A stretch of DNA of 64,000 bases from Salinispora vitiensis (GCF_000378825.1 NZ_KB900388.1:295578-359577), one strand, 5' to 3'. Positions 39,456 through 47,965 are shown, counted from the stretch's first letter. Numbers and translations: made by a program. The notes: generated by a model from the sequence alone, not told the origin.

Positions 39456-39965
39456 AGCAGGAGTGTCCCACCGTCGGTGGGACCGGCGCCGCGTACCCCG
39501 TCGAGGCCGGAGACGAAGGTACACCAGGCCGGGGTGGCACGACCGACACCTGCACCGGATCGCCGCGGGGCGATACTCCCTGGCCGCGCGGCCGCACGGC
39601 GACCTTTCGCTGCGGTCCTTTCTCGACGGTGGTGCGCTCCGGAAGACCTATCGTGGGTACGCCTCAGTCTGGGCGAGGCGGCCTCGTCCTCTCGGTTCGG
39701 GACAGGTTGCTCCTGGGCACGCCCAGCTGGCTGGCGGCGACATCGAGGGTCATGTTGGGGTGCGCGCAGGTGCTGGCGAGGGTTCACGGGCGATCCGGTG
39801 CCGTACGGTCGGGCTCGCGGTGCCCCTCCGAGTCTGTCCCGACAAGATCCAGGCGGTACGGATGCGAAGTACAACCCTCCTCATTGCGAGTTGCACTTTC
39901 AGCATGACGTAGTGCATTCTTGCCCAGTTGCGATCACGGTAGACGAGACAGCTGGGAGGATCAGG
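39456..39965. other. intergenic region between hrpB and the GPP34 gene
   Basis: 510 bases with no protein-like ORF. A 7-bp perfect palindrome (39466-39482) overlaps the predicted hrpB -10. The last 130 bases are less GC-rich and hold TTGCAC near 39891 as a possible -35 for the GPP34 gene. Nothing else recognised. Confidence 0.4.
39466..39482. promoter_or_regulatory. palindrome at the hrpB promoter
   Basis: TCCCACC-GTC-GGTGGGA, perfect dyad symmetry. It overlaps the GACACT (39462-39467 on the minus strand) proposed as the hrpB -10, so it may be an operator. Confidence 0.3.
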
Positions 39966-40598
39966 TTGCTGGTCGCCGACGAATTCTTCCTGATCGCCCA
40001 CAGTGACACCCGGGGCAAGGCGAAGTTGCACTCGTCTGCCACGGGTCTTGGGCTCGCTGGCTGCCTCCTGGGTGAGTTGATCCTAGGTGGACATATCACC
40101 GTGGTTGGCGGAGAAGTTTCGATGGTCAATAGTCGGCCCCCAACCGATGCGTTGGCCCATACCGTGCTCGACCAGATGGTCGGCGAGGCACAACACCGGG
40201 CGGTGCGCACCTGGCTCAGTTTCCTCGCTCAGAGCGCCGCCACCTCGGTGGGGGAGCGGCTGTCCCGGGCGGGCGTGTTGCGTCGTCAAGAGACCCGACG
40301 GCTGCTCCGTACCAGGGTCGACTATGTGCCGATTGACCCGAATGCGGCAGCCTGGCCGGCGACCCGCCTGCGGGTACTGCTGGAGCGGTCGGATCCTCCA
40401 CCGACGACCCTCGCGGACGCGGTGCTACTCGGGATGATTGCTGCGGCGGGCCTGAGGCGGGAGTTGCTGTGGAGCGCCGAACCCCAAGCCGAGCACCGGT
40501 TCACCGAACTGGTCGCCTCGCTGCCCCCGCCGTTGAAGGAACTGGCGACGCAGACTGAGGCGGCTGTCGGGGCGGCGGTGCTACGCGGTTCTTCGTGA
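39966..40598 (+). CDS. GPP34 family phosphoprotein (GOLPH3/Vps74-like)
   Basis: 210 aa. Matches the GPP34 family: LLVADEFFLIAHSDTRGKAK, LGLAGCLLGELILGGHI, DYVPIDPNAAAWPATRLRVL and LADAVLLGMIAAAGL. Eukaryotic GOLPH3 binds phosphatidylinositol 4-phosphate and Golgi glycosyltransferases; actinomycetes carry several copies of unknown role. The start is TTG at 39966: GGAGG lies exactly six bases upstream, no ATG or GTG is near, and the family N-terminus begins here. Single gene. Confidence 0.82.
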   Translation: MLVADEFFLIAHSDTRGKAKLHSSATGLGLAGCLLGELILGGHITVVGGEVSMVNSRPPTDALAHTVLDQMVGEAQHRAVRTWLSFLAQSAATSVGERLSRAGVLRRQETRRLLRTRVDYVPIDPNAAAWPATRLRVLLERSDPPPTTLADAVLLGMIAAAGLRRELLWSAEPQAEHRFTELVASLPPPLKELATQTEAAVGAAVLRGSS

Positions 40599-40640
40599 CC
40601 GCGAATCAACATCCCTTGTGTATCTCAACCGGAGTGGTTA

Positions 40641-42170
40641 ATGCCCTCGACAGCAACCATAGAAAAACGTAGCAACGTATCTGAGGCACTGGCGCGCGGC
40701 CGACTCGGTGTGCCATCGGTGGTTTTCTTCGTCCTTTCTGCAGCCGCACCACTGACCGTGGTGGCAGGCGTGGTGACCACCGGCTACGGCGTCATCGGCG
40801 TGCTCGGCATCCCGCTGGCCTTCCTCGTGGTCGCCGCGTTGCTCGCCCTCTTCTCAGTTGGCTACGTCACGATGGCCCGCCGGCTGGCCAACGCCGGCGC
40901 TTTCTACTCGTACATTTCCCGCGGTTTGGGTCGGCCAGCCGGTGTCGGTGCCGCCTGGGTGGCGCTGATCGCCTACAACGCCCTGCAGGTCGGTTTGTAC
41001 GGCACCATCGGCGCTGCCGCCGAGCCGGTCCTGGACCGGCTCTTCGGCGTCAGCGTGGAGTGGTGGCTGGTGGCTCTCGGTGCCTGGGCGGCCGTCGCCG
41101 TGCTGGGGCTGCTTCGGGTCGACATCAACGGCAAGGTCCTTGCCGTGCTGCTGCTCGCCGAGATCGCAGTGGTCCTGGTCTTCGACCTCGCCCAGCTGGG
41201 CAACCCCGCCGGTGGCCAGCTCAGTTTCGCAGCGTTCGCACCAAGCAACCTCTTCGTCCCAGGCCTTGGCGCGGTGCTGGTGCTGGTGATCCTCGGATTC
41301 GTCGGGTTCGAGGCGGCGGTGGTGTTCAGCGAGGAGAGCAAGGATCCCCGCCGGACGGTGAAGGTTGCTACCTACCTGTCTATCGCGATTATCGCGGTCC
41401 TCTACGCACTCTCGTCGTGGAGTATGACCGTCGCGGTCGGGCCGGACCAGATCTCCGAGCAGGCTGGCGAGCAGAGTGTCAACCTGATTTTCAACCTGGC
41501 CGCCGAGCACCTCGGTGACAGCGTCGTAACCATCGGCCAGGTGCTGTTCCTGACGTCGGTGTTGGCCGCGATGATCTCCTTCCACAACACCACCGCGCGG
41601 TACGCGTTCGCCCTCGGCCGGGAACGGGTGCTGCCGGCGGCCCTCGGGCGGACCTCGCCGAGCAGCGGCGCGCCTCGCACGGCCTCCCTCGCCCAGAGCG
41701 CGCTCGGCCTGTTCGTGATCGTGCTGTACGCGGTTAACGGGTGGGACCCGATCGTGCAGCTCTTCTTCTGGTGCGGTACCAGCGGATCCTTCGGGGTGCT
41801 GCTGCTGATCGCCATCACATCGATTGCGGTGATCACTTACTTCGCCCGCAACGGCCGGGAGGAGTCGCTGTGGCGGCGGGCAGTGGCACCCGGACTCGCC
41901 GCGGTTGCACTACTGACTGTCTTCACCCTGGCGGTGGTCAACTTCGCCGACCTGCTCGGCGTCCCGACTGACCACCCCCTGCGTTGGGGAGTCCCGATCG
42001 CGTACCTGGTGGCCGCGCTGCTAGGTGTGGTGTGGGGGCTGGTACTGCGGTCCAACCGTCCAGGCATCTACGCCCGGATCGGGCTCGGCGCGGAGAGCTC
42101 CGCCACGGCCCTGCCGGAGACGTCCGACCAACTGCCAGCGGTGCCGGAGCGGGCGGAGGCCCAGCGGTGA
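40641..42170 (+). CDS. APC family amino acid permease
   Basis: 509 aa with about 12 transmembrane helices. The first carries VVFFVLSAAAPLTVVAGVVTTG, the substrate-binding unwound helix of the APC fold. Others include GFVGFEAAVVFSEESKDPRRTVKVA (about 215), the conserved TM6-loop of APC permeases, and ISFHNTTARYAFALGRERVLP (about 314). Likely a proton-coupled importer of amino acids or amines in the cytoplasmic membrane; the substrate cannot be assigned. Its stop overlaps the start of a GNAT gene (GTGA), suggesting that the imported compound may be acetylated. Confidence 0.9.
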   Translation: MPSTATIEKRSNVSEALARGRLGVPSVVFFVLSAAAPLTVVAGVVTTGYGVIGVLGIPLAFLVVAALLALFSVGYVTMARRLANAGAFYSYISRGLGRPAGVGAAWVALIAYNALQVGLYGTIGAAAEPVLDRLFGVSVEWWLVALGAWAAVAVLGLLRVDINGKVLAVLLLAEIAVVLVFDLAQLGNPAGGQLSFAAFAPSNLFVPGLGAVLVLVILGFVGFEAAVVFSEESKDPRRTVKVATYLSIAIIAVLYALSSWSMTVAVGPDQISEQAGEQSVNLIFNLAAEHLGDSVVTIGQVLFLTSVLAAMISFHNTTARYAFALGRERVLPAALGRTSPSSGAPRTASLAQSALGLFVIVLYAVNGWDPIVQLFFWCGTSGSFGVLLLIAITSIAVITYFARNGREESLWRRAVAPGLAAVALLTVFTLAVVNFADLLGVPTDHPLRWGVPIAYLVAALLGVVWGLVLRSNRPGIYARIGLGAESSATALPETSDQLPAVPERAEAQR

Positions 42171-42757
42171 CCGGTATCGGTGTCGAACGTCTCGGGCCGG
42201 AACGGACGGGGCTGGTCGCGGAGCGGATCGCCGAGGCGTTCCGGGTGCTCGACGCGCCGCGTTGGCTGGTGCCCGACGAAAGCAAGCGGGAGGCGGTGCT
42301 CGTCGGACATTTCGAGATCTTGGTCGACCACGCGATGCGGCACGGCCTGGTCTTCGGAACCACCGATCTGACCGGGGTGGCCGTCTGGCTTCCCTCGATC
42401 GGGGCGGATCCGGTGCCCCCGCCACCGGATTACGATGCCCGGCTCGCCGCGGTGTGTGGTGAGTGGACGGATCGTTTCGTCCACCTCGATGAGCTCTTCG
42501 CCGCGAACCATCCGCAGCCCGACCACCACCACCTCGCCTTCCTCGCCGTGCAGCCGGACGTACAGGGCCGGGGAGTGGGCACCGCGCTGTTGCGGCACCA
42601 CCACGCGTGGCTGGACGCCAACCGGATGCCCGGATACCTGGAGGCCTCCAGCGAGCTTGGCGTCGAGCTCTACGCCAAGCACGGCTATCAGGTACGTGAG
42701 CCGTTCCGGTTGCCCGACGGCACGCCGTTCTGGCCGATGTGGCGGGAACCCCGCTGA
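42167..42757 (+). CDS. GNAT family N-acetyltransferase
   Basis: 196 aa. Acetyl-CoA-binding core HLAFLAVQPDVQGRGVGTALLRHHHAWLD (QGRGVG, about 123-151), followed by MPGYLEASSELGVELYAKHGY, the usual GNAT C-terminal strand. Translationally coupled by a four-base overlap to the APC permease. Acceptor unknown; context suggests an amino acid or amine. Confidence 0.87.
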   Translation: MTGIGVERLGPERTGLVAERIAEAFRVLDAPRWLVPDESKREAVLVGHFEILVDHAMRHGLVFGTTDLTGVAVWLPSIGADPVPPPPDYDARLAAVCGEWTDRFVHLDELFAANHPQPDHHHLAFLAVQPDVQGRGVGTALLRHHHAWLDANRMPGYLEASSELGVELYAKHGYQVREPFRLPDGTPFWPMWREPR

Positions 42758-42767
42758 TCTGACCCCC

Positions 42768-42799
42768 GCGGTGGCCGGGCTCTGCAGCCCGGCCACCGC
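42768..42799. terminator. strong terminator hairpin
   Basis: Perfect 14-bp stem: GCGGTGGCCGGGCT (42768-42781) with its complement at 42786-42799, loop CTGC. Ten bases after the GNAT stop. Confidence 0.75.
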
Positions 42800-42866
42800 T
42801 CCCGCCGCCCGCTTGGCCCGTACCCTGGCCTCCCGCTTGCCGGGGCCTGAACAGGCGGCTCGGCGC

Positions 42867-42891
42867 GGTTACCTCCTGCCCAGGTGGGTAA
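42867..42891 (+). promoter_or_regulatory. SigB/SigF-type promoter candidate
   Basis: GGTT-N15-GGGTAA, resembling the stress sigma consensus GNNT-N14-16-GGGTA of actinomycetes. About 135 bases upstream of the small membrane protein gene at 43026. Confidence 0.4.
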
Positions 42892-43025
42892 CTCACTCCT
42901 CGGTGCGTCCAGCGGCGGAGCGCGACAGCCCTCGCGGCAACGGGCGCGTCCACCTGATTCGGACCCACCTCCCGACCGGCCCGCAGCCGGACGGGAGCGC
43001 CCCGAGCATCGAGGAGGCCCGTTTT

Positions 43026-43154
43026 ATGCCCGGTGAGACGACGAACCGCGGAACCGAACACCGCCCATCGGCGGCCGAGGGGGAGCGGGGGGCACTGGTG
43101 GCTGTGTTGGTGATGGTGCTCTTGGGTGTCGCGGGCATATTCGTGCTCTCCTGA
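43026..43154 (+). CDS. 42-residue membrane protein
   Basis: 42 aa. The hydrophilic N-terminus (MPGETTNRGTEHRPSAAEGE) is followed by one transmembrane helix, LVAVLVMVLLGVAGIFVLS, reaching the C-terminus. GAGGAGG stands eight bases before the ATG, supporting translation. The sequence upstream in the same frame is not protein-like. A 26-bp palindromic terminator follows. Function unknown; lies at the edge of a group of stress-type genes. Confidence 0.6.
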   Translation: MPGETTNRGTEHRPSAAEGERGALVAVLVMVLLGVAGIFVLS

Positions 43155-43170
43155 CGTGGCCACGGTGCAT

Positions 43171-43196
43171 CCCGGCCGCCACCGGTGGCGGCCGGG
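43171..43196. terminator. 26-bp perfect palindrome terminator
   Basis: CCCGGCCGCCACC followed directly by its exact reverse complement. It lies between convergent genes. Confidence 0.65.
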
Positions 43197-43280
43197 ACGC
43201 ACTCGGTATCGGTCCGGCGTCGGCACAGCCCCTCCGCCCGGTTGGTGGCGGCCGGCAGCCGTGCGTTCTGGCGGTGCGGG

Positions 43281-43868
43281 TTAGTCCCGTTGTCGCTGCG
43301 GTTCCTGCAGGTGTAGCCGGCCCAGCAGTTGCCGGGCCTGCTCGACATACTGCTCATCCACGATGACCGCGTACTGGTTGGCGCGGAGCGAACTGGCCGA
43401 GGTGAAGTCACGGCGACCGCCGGTCATCGCATGCGCCACCGCCCCGAACACCGCACCCCAGATCGCTCCGATCACCAGACCGGCGAGAACTGCCGCGAGC
43501 CAGTTTCCCGCGGTGAAGATGCCGAACAGCAACCCGATGAAGAGACCGAACCAGGCGCCGGTACCGGCACCGAGCAGCCCCGCCCGTCCGGTACTCAGCC
43601 GGCCGAGGACTGTCTCGACCAGGGTTAGGTCGGTGCCGACAATGGCCGTGTGCTCTACCGGGAACCGGTTGTCCGCCAGGTAGTCAACAACCCGCTGGGC
43701 GGTGCGATAGTCCGGGTATGAGCCGATAGTCACGGTCGGCGGCCCCATTCCCGGCCCGTCGCCGTCGCCGCTGGGTGGCGACGGATGACCCGCCGGACCG
43801 GAGGGGATGGTGTCGCCGCCCGACAGTCCGGGGCGCCAGGCGGAGGTCGGACGCGAAGGTGTGTTCAT
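43281..43868 (-). CDS. general stress protein 17M-like membrane protein
   Basis: 195 aa. After a Pro/Gly-rich leader (about 1-43), residues 44-85 resemble the general-stress-protein 17M/YflT N-domain (VTIGSYPDYRTAQRVVDYL, FPVEHTAIVGTDL). A glycine-rich two-helix hairpin (GAGTGAWFGLFIGLLFGIF and AAVLAGLVIGAIWGAVFGA) and a C-terminal segment ANQYAVIVDEQYVEQARQLL follow. Common in actinomycetes, stress-linked by name only. AAGGAGG precedes the ATG and a SigB-like element lies at 43897-43921. Confidence 0.78.
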   Translation of the reverse strand: MNTPSRPTSAWRPGLSGGDTIPSGPAGHPSPPSGDGDGPGMGPPTVTIGSYPDYRTAQRVVDYLADNRFPVEHTAIVGTDLTLVETVLGRLSTGRAGLLGAGTGAWFGLFIGLLFGIFTAGNWLAAVLAGLVIGAIWGAVFGAVAHAMTGGRRDFTSASSLRANQYAVIVDEQYVEQARQLLGRLHLQEPQRQRD

Positions 43869-43896
43869 GAGTCTCCTCCTTCGTCAACCATCCACG

Positions 43897-43921
43897 TTCC
43901 CCGTTGGCCAAGGGGGTAACC
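43897..43921 (-). promoter_or_regulatory. SigB/SigF-type promoter candidate
   Basis: Minus strand GGTT-N15-GGGGAA, about 29 bases upstream of the general-stress-like gene's ATG. Confidence 0.35.
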
Positions 43922-43988
43922 CGTGCTCGTGCCCCGGCGGGGGCCGAACCATGGGTGGCGGCGCACCGGCGACCAGTAGGCTCGACCG

Positions 43989-44948
43989 GTGTCCGGGGAA
44001 GCGGCAGGCGTGGTGGTGGTCGGCGCGGGTCTGGCCGGGGTGGCTTGCGCCCGGGAACTGGTCCGGGCGGGCGTACCGGTGCAGCTTCGGGAACGGGGGC
44101 GGGTGGCCGGCGGACGGATGGCCAGCCGGCGTTTCGCGGGGCGCCCGGTGGACCTGGGCGCCGCGTACCTGACGGTCAGTGACCCGGGCTTCGCCGCGGT
44201 GCTGCGGCAGTGGCGGGCGGCGGGCCTGGCCCGCGAATGGACCGACACCTTCCTTGCGTACCGTGGCGAAGGTCGGCAGGAGGTCGTGGGGCCCATGCGT
44301 TGGGCCGCGCCCGGCGGGCTGCGCTCGCTGGTGGAGCAGCTCGCCCAGGATCTGCCGGTGGACCTCGGCCGTCCGGTGCACAGCGTCGGACCCGGCCCGA
44401 CCGTGGATGGGCAGCCCTGCGCGGCGGTGGTGCTGGCCATGCCCGGCCCACAGGCGGCGCCGCTGCTGGACCCGGCCCTGGCCGCCGCGACCCGGGCCAC
44501 GCGAGCCCAGGGCTGGTCGCCGTCGCTCGCCGCGATGCTGCGCTTCCCGGAACGCTGTTGGGGCGAACTACGCGGTGCCTTCGTCAACGACCATCCGGTG
44601 CTCGCACTGGTCTGTGATGATGGCGACCGCCGGGGCGACGCGGCACCGGTTCTCGTCGCGCACACCACCCCGGAATTCGCCGCCGCGCACCTGGCTCAGC
44701 CCGCCGCTGCGGCCCCCGCCATCGAGCTGGCCGTTCACGACCTGCTCGATTTGCCGATATCGGCCGAGGAGCGGTACGTGCACCGGTGGACGTACGCGAA
44801 GCCGACCGTGGCGGCGGCGGCCACCTACCACCTGGATGCCGACGGGATCGGCTTGGCCGGCGACGCCTTCGGCCCGCCGCGCGCCCAGACCGCCTGGCGC
44901 TCCGGCCATGACCTGGCCCGGGCCCTTCTCGCCCGAGCCGACCAGTAG
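43989..44948 (+). CDS. FAD-dependent amine oxidase-like protein (renalase-like)
   Basis: 319 aa. The N-terminal FAD fold VVVVGAGLAGVACARELV, then RGRVAGGRMASRRFAGRPVD (arginine-rich FAD motif) and the C-terminal IGLAGDAFGPPRAQTAW (about 288) match the renalase/NAD(P)-FAD-dependent oxidoreductase family. Bacterial renalases oxidise abnormal dihydro-NAD(P)H isomers. TAGGCT (43977-43982) ends six bases before the GTG, with no ribosome site, so leaderless translation is expected. Confidence 0.82.
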   Translation: MSGEAAGVVVVGAGLAGVACARELVRAGVPVQLRERGRVAGGRMASRRFAGRPVDLGAAYLTVSDPGFAAVLRQWRAAGLAREWTDTFLAYRGEGRQEVVGPMRWAAPGGLRSLVEQLAQDLPVDLGRPVHSVGPGPTVDGQPCAAVVLAMPGPQAAPLLDPALAAATRATRAQGWSPSLAAMLRFPERCWGELRGAFVNDHPVLALVCDDGDRRGDAAPVLVAHTTPEFAAAHLAQPAAAAPAIELAVHDLLDLPISAEERYVHRWTYAKPTVAAAATYHLDADGIGLAGDAFGPPRAQTAWRSGHDLARALLARADQ

Positions 44949-45117
44949 CGCCACACCCCACGCCCGGGGGTGGGTTCGGAGGCGGTGGCTACCGGAGCGG
45001 TCTTCGTCGGCAGGTCAAGGCGACCCGGCGACGGTCGGAAAACGCCGCGGATCGCTGCGGAGTGCCGGTGCGGTGACGGGGTATGCGCGCGAGGTAGTCC
45101 ATGTGAAGGAGGGCATC

Positions 45118-45972
45118 ATGCCGGAAACCCTCGCGGTGCGGCAGGTCGACATCGGGGCCGCCTTGACCGATATGTGGCGGGCGGTGCTGTTGTTCATACC
45201 GAGAGCCATCGCGTTCATCGTGATCCTCGTGATCGGATGGCTCATCGCCCGAGCCGTCCTCAAAGCGGTGGACGCGGCGCTGGAACGGGTGAACTTCGAC
45301 CGGGCCGTGGAGCGTGGCGGCATCAAACGGGCCCTGGCGCGTACCAGGTACGACGCCAGTGACATCCTCGCGCGGCTCGCGTACTACGCCGTACTGCTGT
45401 TCACGCTGCAGTTCGCCTTCGGGGTGTGGGGACCCAACGCGATCAGTGACCTGATCAGTGGTGTGGTGGCCTGGATACCGCGAGCGTTCGTGGCGATCGT
45501 CATCGTGGTGGTGGCTGCGGCCATTGCGAGCGCGGTCCGTGACCTGGTCAGTGGTGCGCTCGGCGGTCTCACGTACGGCCGGGTCCTAGCCGATGTGGCG
45601 GCCGTCTTCATCCTGGCCCTCGGTGTGATCGCGGCGCTGAACCAGGTCGGCATCGCCACCACGGTGACCACGCCGGTGCTGATCGCCGTGCTCGCCACGG
45701 TGGCCGGCATCCTGATCGTGGGTGTCGGTGGTGGTCTGGTCAAGCCGATGCAGAGCCGTTGGGAGGGCTGGCTGAACCGGATGGCCGAGGAGGGACGGGC
45801 TGTCCAGCAGCACCGGCAGGCCCAGGGAGCCGGCCGTAGCGACGTCGAGCGGCAGATGGCAGACCGGACCGGGCCCGAACGGGAACGGGCGCAGGCGAAG
45901 TCCCACGAGGCGGCGACCGCGGGTAGCGGTGGTCGCGGCTCGGGCGATGACACCCAACAGTTCGACCGTTGA
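45118..45972 (+). CDS. MscS-like small-conductance channel family protein
   Basis: 284 aa. Membrane segments AVLLFIPRAIAFIVILVIGW, AYYAVLLFTLQFAFG, AFVAIVIVVVAAAIASAV, VAAVFILALGVIAAL and PVLIAVLATVAGILIVGVGG match the conserved TM_helix repeats of the mechanosensitive-channel-associated family (MscS-related, lacking the large cytoplasmic vestibule). The last 65 residues are charged and polar. Start: AAGGAGGG five bases before the ATG at 45118. A GGGTAT at 45079-45084 could belong to a stress-sigma promoter. Confidence 0.82.
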   Translation: MPETLAVRQVDIGAALTDMWRAVLLFIPRAIAFIVILVIGWLIARAVLKAVDAALERVNFDRAVERGGIKRALARTRYDASDILARLAYYAVLLFTLQFAFGVWGPNAISDLISGVVAWIPRAFVAIVIVVVAAAIASAVRDLVSGALGGLTYGRVLADVAAVFILALGVIAALNQVGIATTVTTPVLIAVLATVAGILIVGVGGGLVKPMQSRWEGWLNRMAEEGRAVQQHRQAQGAGRSDVERQMADRTGPERERAQAKSHEAATAGSGGRGSGDDTQQFDR

Positions 45973-46023
45973 GCGGCGACCGGAGGACGGGGGTGGTCAC
46001 CATCGGGCCACCCCCGATTCGGT

Positions 46024-46404
46024 TCAGAGCGGCGGGAGCGGGGCCGGCCGGGGACCGTCCAGGGAACTGGCCAGGGCGGCGACCGCGAGGAGACGGGTGA
46101 GGAGCCAGTCCGGCGGCGCCGCCCAGTCGATCGGCCCCGCCGGCGGATGCCAGTTGTGGTCCCGGGCGGCGGCGTGGATTCCCTCCGTGTAGCCGGCCAG
46201 GGCAGCGACGGTGAGCGGCCGGTGATCCCCATCCAGGCTTTCCCGGACCGCCGCGGCGTGCTGGTCGACCAAGGCGAGGAGCCCGGGCCGCGCCGCTGCC
46301 GCTGCCAGGCCGTCGGTGCCCACGGTGCTGGACAGCGACGCCAGCGTCGAGCGGGCGGCGTCAACGAGCAGGCGGGGGTTGCCCCGTTCGAACGGTGCGC
46401 GCAT
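46024..46404 (-). CDS. hypothetical protein (DUF6401-like)
   Basis: 126 aa. Helical soluble protein: VDAARSTLASLSSTVGTDGL, LVDQHAAAVRESLDG, AALAGYTEGIHAAARDHNW and IDWAAPPDWLLTRLLAVAAL. Resembles short Micromonosporaceae proteins labelled DUF6401, but this is from memory and weak. ATG start; 233 bases of unremarkable non-coding DNA lie upstream. Confidence 0.6.
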   Translation of the reverse strand: MRAPFERGNPRLLVDAARSTLASLSSTVGTDGLAAAAARPGLLALVDQHAAAVRESLDGDHRPLTVAALAGYTEGIHAAARDHNWHPPAGPIDWAAPPDWLLTRLLAVAALASSLDGPRPAPLPPL

Positions 46405-46637
46405 GGGGAACGAGACTAACCCGCGGAACGGGCGGTTGACCTCGCCTGGTCAGCGGTTTTGTTCCTCGACCGGTTGGCCGACCCCCGGCCCGGTGTCCCG
46501 GCTCGACCGAAGCGATCTATGGCCTGCCGGGGGCGCCCAGCGCTCGCGCCGGTGCCGGTGCGTCCCGTCGGTCGGGGCACCCCGGTACCGGTTCAAGCGC
46601 GGGAACCGACCCCGGTGGCGAAGGCCGGTGTTGGAGA

Positions 46638-46895
46638 TCACATGTTGTCTGGTCCGGTGCGCCCGGTCGTGGACGGGCGATAGGCCCGGTCCGGGTCAGT
46701 CGGTTCCCGGCCGGTCCCGGCAGCCTCGCCGCCGCGATCCACCGCCTGGGGCCCGTGCCCGAACGCGGCCTCCTCACCGGCGTCGTTCGCGGTCACGTCG
46801 TCGGCCTGGCCGTCCATCGCCGAACGAGCGATGGCCCGATCCAGCTCCGCCAGGGGAGTCCGCTCCTCGTCACGCCACGCCTTGTCGTCGGTCAT
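46638..46895 (-). CDS. small acidic hypothetical protein
   Basis: 85 aa, acidic and apparently disordered (WRDEERTPLAELDRAIARSA, DDVTANDAGEEAAFGHGPQA). A GGAGGT sequence lies almost on the ATG, and an excellent stress-type promoter match (GTTT-N16-GGGTAC) lies just upstream, which supports it as a gene. No family recognised. Confidence 0.55.
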   Translation of the reverse strand: MTDDKAWRDEERTPLAELDRAIARSAMDGQADDVTANDAGEEAAFGHGPQAVDRGGEAAGTGREPTDPDRAYRPSTTGRTGPDNM

Positions 46896-46905
46896 ACCTC
46901 CGGCG

Positions 46906-46931
46906 GTACCCGACTTCCAGCCGCGCGAAAC
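46906..46931 (-). promoter_or_regulatory. SigB/SigF-type promoter
   Basis: Minus strand GTTT (46928-46931), 16 bases, GGGTAC (46906-46911): a full match to the actinomycete SigB-type consensus, ten bases before the ATG. Confidence 0.55.
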
Positions 46932-46983
46932 CCGCCGACGGCCCCCGGGTGATGCTGGAGGCCGTCGGCGAGAGCGCTGTGGA

Positions 46984-47445
46984 TCAGGGCTGCGGGCGGT
47001 CGACCTTGCCGCGCCAGGCGCCGGTCGCGTGGTGGCGCTCTTCGATGAACTGCTTGAACCGTTCCAGGTTATCCTTGGCCCGGTGGTCCACGACGCCGAA
47101 CGTGTCCCCAGCGTGCTCCACCGCGCCGTGTGGCTCGAAATCGAGCTGGAGCGTGACCCGGCTGGTGCTTTCGTCCAGCCGGTGGAAGGTGACCACGCCC
47201 GCGTGCTGGGTGCCGCCGATCGAGCGCCAGGCGACGCGCTCGTCCGGGAGCTGCTCGGTGATCTCGGCGTCGAACTCGCGGCGCACCCCGGAGATCTCCA
47301 CGGTCCAGTGGGTCATCGTCGGGGAGAGGTGCCGCACCTCCTGTACCCCCTCCATGAAGTGTGGGAACTCCTCGAACTGGGTCCACTGGTCGTAGGCGGT
47401 GCGGACCGGGACGGCGACATCCACGTATTCCACGACACCACTCAT
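46984..47445 (-). CDS. SRPBCC family cyclase/dehydrase-like protein
   Basis: 153 aa. START/Bet v1-like fold: VVEYVDVAVPVRTAYDQWTQ, FEEFPHFMEGVQEVRHLSP, WRSIGGTQHAGVVTFHRLDE and TRVTLQLDFEP. Matches the cyclase/dehydrase SRPBCC branch, which binds hydrophobic ligands; in actinomycetes these are often in stress-induced clusters. GGAGGAG is correctly spaced before the ATG. Same strand as the upstream DUF2795 gene but separated by a hairpin. Confidence 0.85.
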   Translation of the reverse strand: MSGVVEYVDVAVPVRTAYDQWTQFEEFPHFMEGVQEVRHLSPTMTHWTVEISGVRREFDAEITEQLPDERVAWRSIGGTQHAGVVTFHRLDESTSRVTLQLDFEPHGAVEHAGDTFGVVDHRAKDNLERFKQFIEERHHATGAWRGKVDRPQP

Positions 47446-47476
47446 TAGCTCCTCCTCCCCGCCGTCTGCGGCGGCT

Positions 47477-47496
47477 CGGGCCGGGCGACCGGCCCG
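47477..47496 (-). terminator. hairpin after the DUF2795 gene
   Basis: CGGGCCGG and CCGGCCCG form a perfect 8-bp stem with a GCGA loop, immediately after the TAA at 47499. Confidence 0.55.
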
Positions 47497-47498
47497 GG

Positions 47499-47915
47499 TT
47501 ACCAGCGGGTCGTCTCGTTGCGGTGCCCGAGCGCGGCCCAGATCTCCGAGACCGTCTGGTAGCGGATTCCCGTGGGCAGGCGTTCCAGCTCGGCGACCAG
47601 GTCGGCCGGAGCGTCGTTGTCCCGTGCGTTGGCGACCAGGGTCTCGCGGTCGCCCGGCAGGGCCGTCATCGTGATGAACCGCCCGAGCCGGCTGCGGGCC
47701 TCGACATCCTCGGAGCTCATGCCCTGTGGGTTGCCGCTGCGCAGCGCGCCGGCCGGCGCCGTTGTGGGCTCCGGTTGGTCCTCGCCCGCCGGTTCCGGCT
47801 GACGGAACTCGTCGACCCGCGATCCGGCCGCTCCCGGACCCTGTACGAGGCCGCTGACCTCGCTCTCCATCTCGTCGTCGAGCCTCGGTCCGTGCTTGCT
47901 GCTGCCGCGTTCCAT
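47499..47915 (-). CDS. DUF2795 domain protein
   Basis: 138 aa. Residues about 65-135 carry the duplicated DUF2795-like fold: LGRFITMTALPGDRETLVAN, then LVAELERLPTGIRYQTVSEI and WAALGH. The N-terminal half is acidic and low-complexity. DUF2795 proteins are frequent in actinomycete stress regions, function unknown. The ATG at 47913-47915 is preceded by a SigB-type promoter (47926-47951). Divergent from chaB, with which it shares a compact regulatory region. Confidence 0.75.
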   Translation of the reverse strand: MERGSSKHGPRLDDEMESEVSGLVQGPGAAGSRVDEFRQPEPAGEDQPEPTTAPAGALRSGNPQGMSSEDVEARSRLGRFITMTALPGDRETLVANARDNDAPADLVAELERLPTGIRYQTVSEIWAALGHRNETTRW

Positions 47916-47925
47916 GTCTTCTGCG

Positions 47926-47951
47926 CTACCCGACGGGCTCCGGGGGTAAAC
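47926..47951 (-). promoter_or_regulatory. SigB/SigF-type promoter
   Basis: Minus strand GTTT (47948-47951), 16 bases, GGGTAG (47926-47931); same spacing as the element at 46906-46931. The -10 ends 10 bases before the DUF2795 ATG. Confidence 0.55.
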
Positions 47952-47965
47952 CCCGGCCAGATGCG

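Noticed and set aside
39477..39965. N-terminal extension of the GPP34 gene
   Set aside because: Codons before the TTG encode Arg/Trp/Ser-rich sequence without homology, and the GGAGG spacing marks the TTG as start.
44179..45117. In-frame 313-codon extension upstream of the MscS-like gene
   Set aside because: It reads through the renalase-like gene in another frame; the ribosome site at 45106-45113 fixes the start at 45118.
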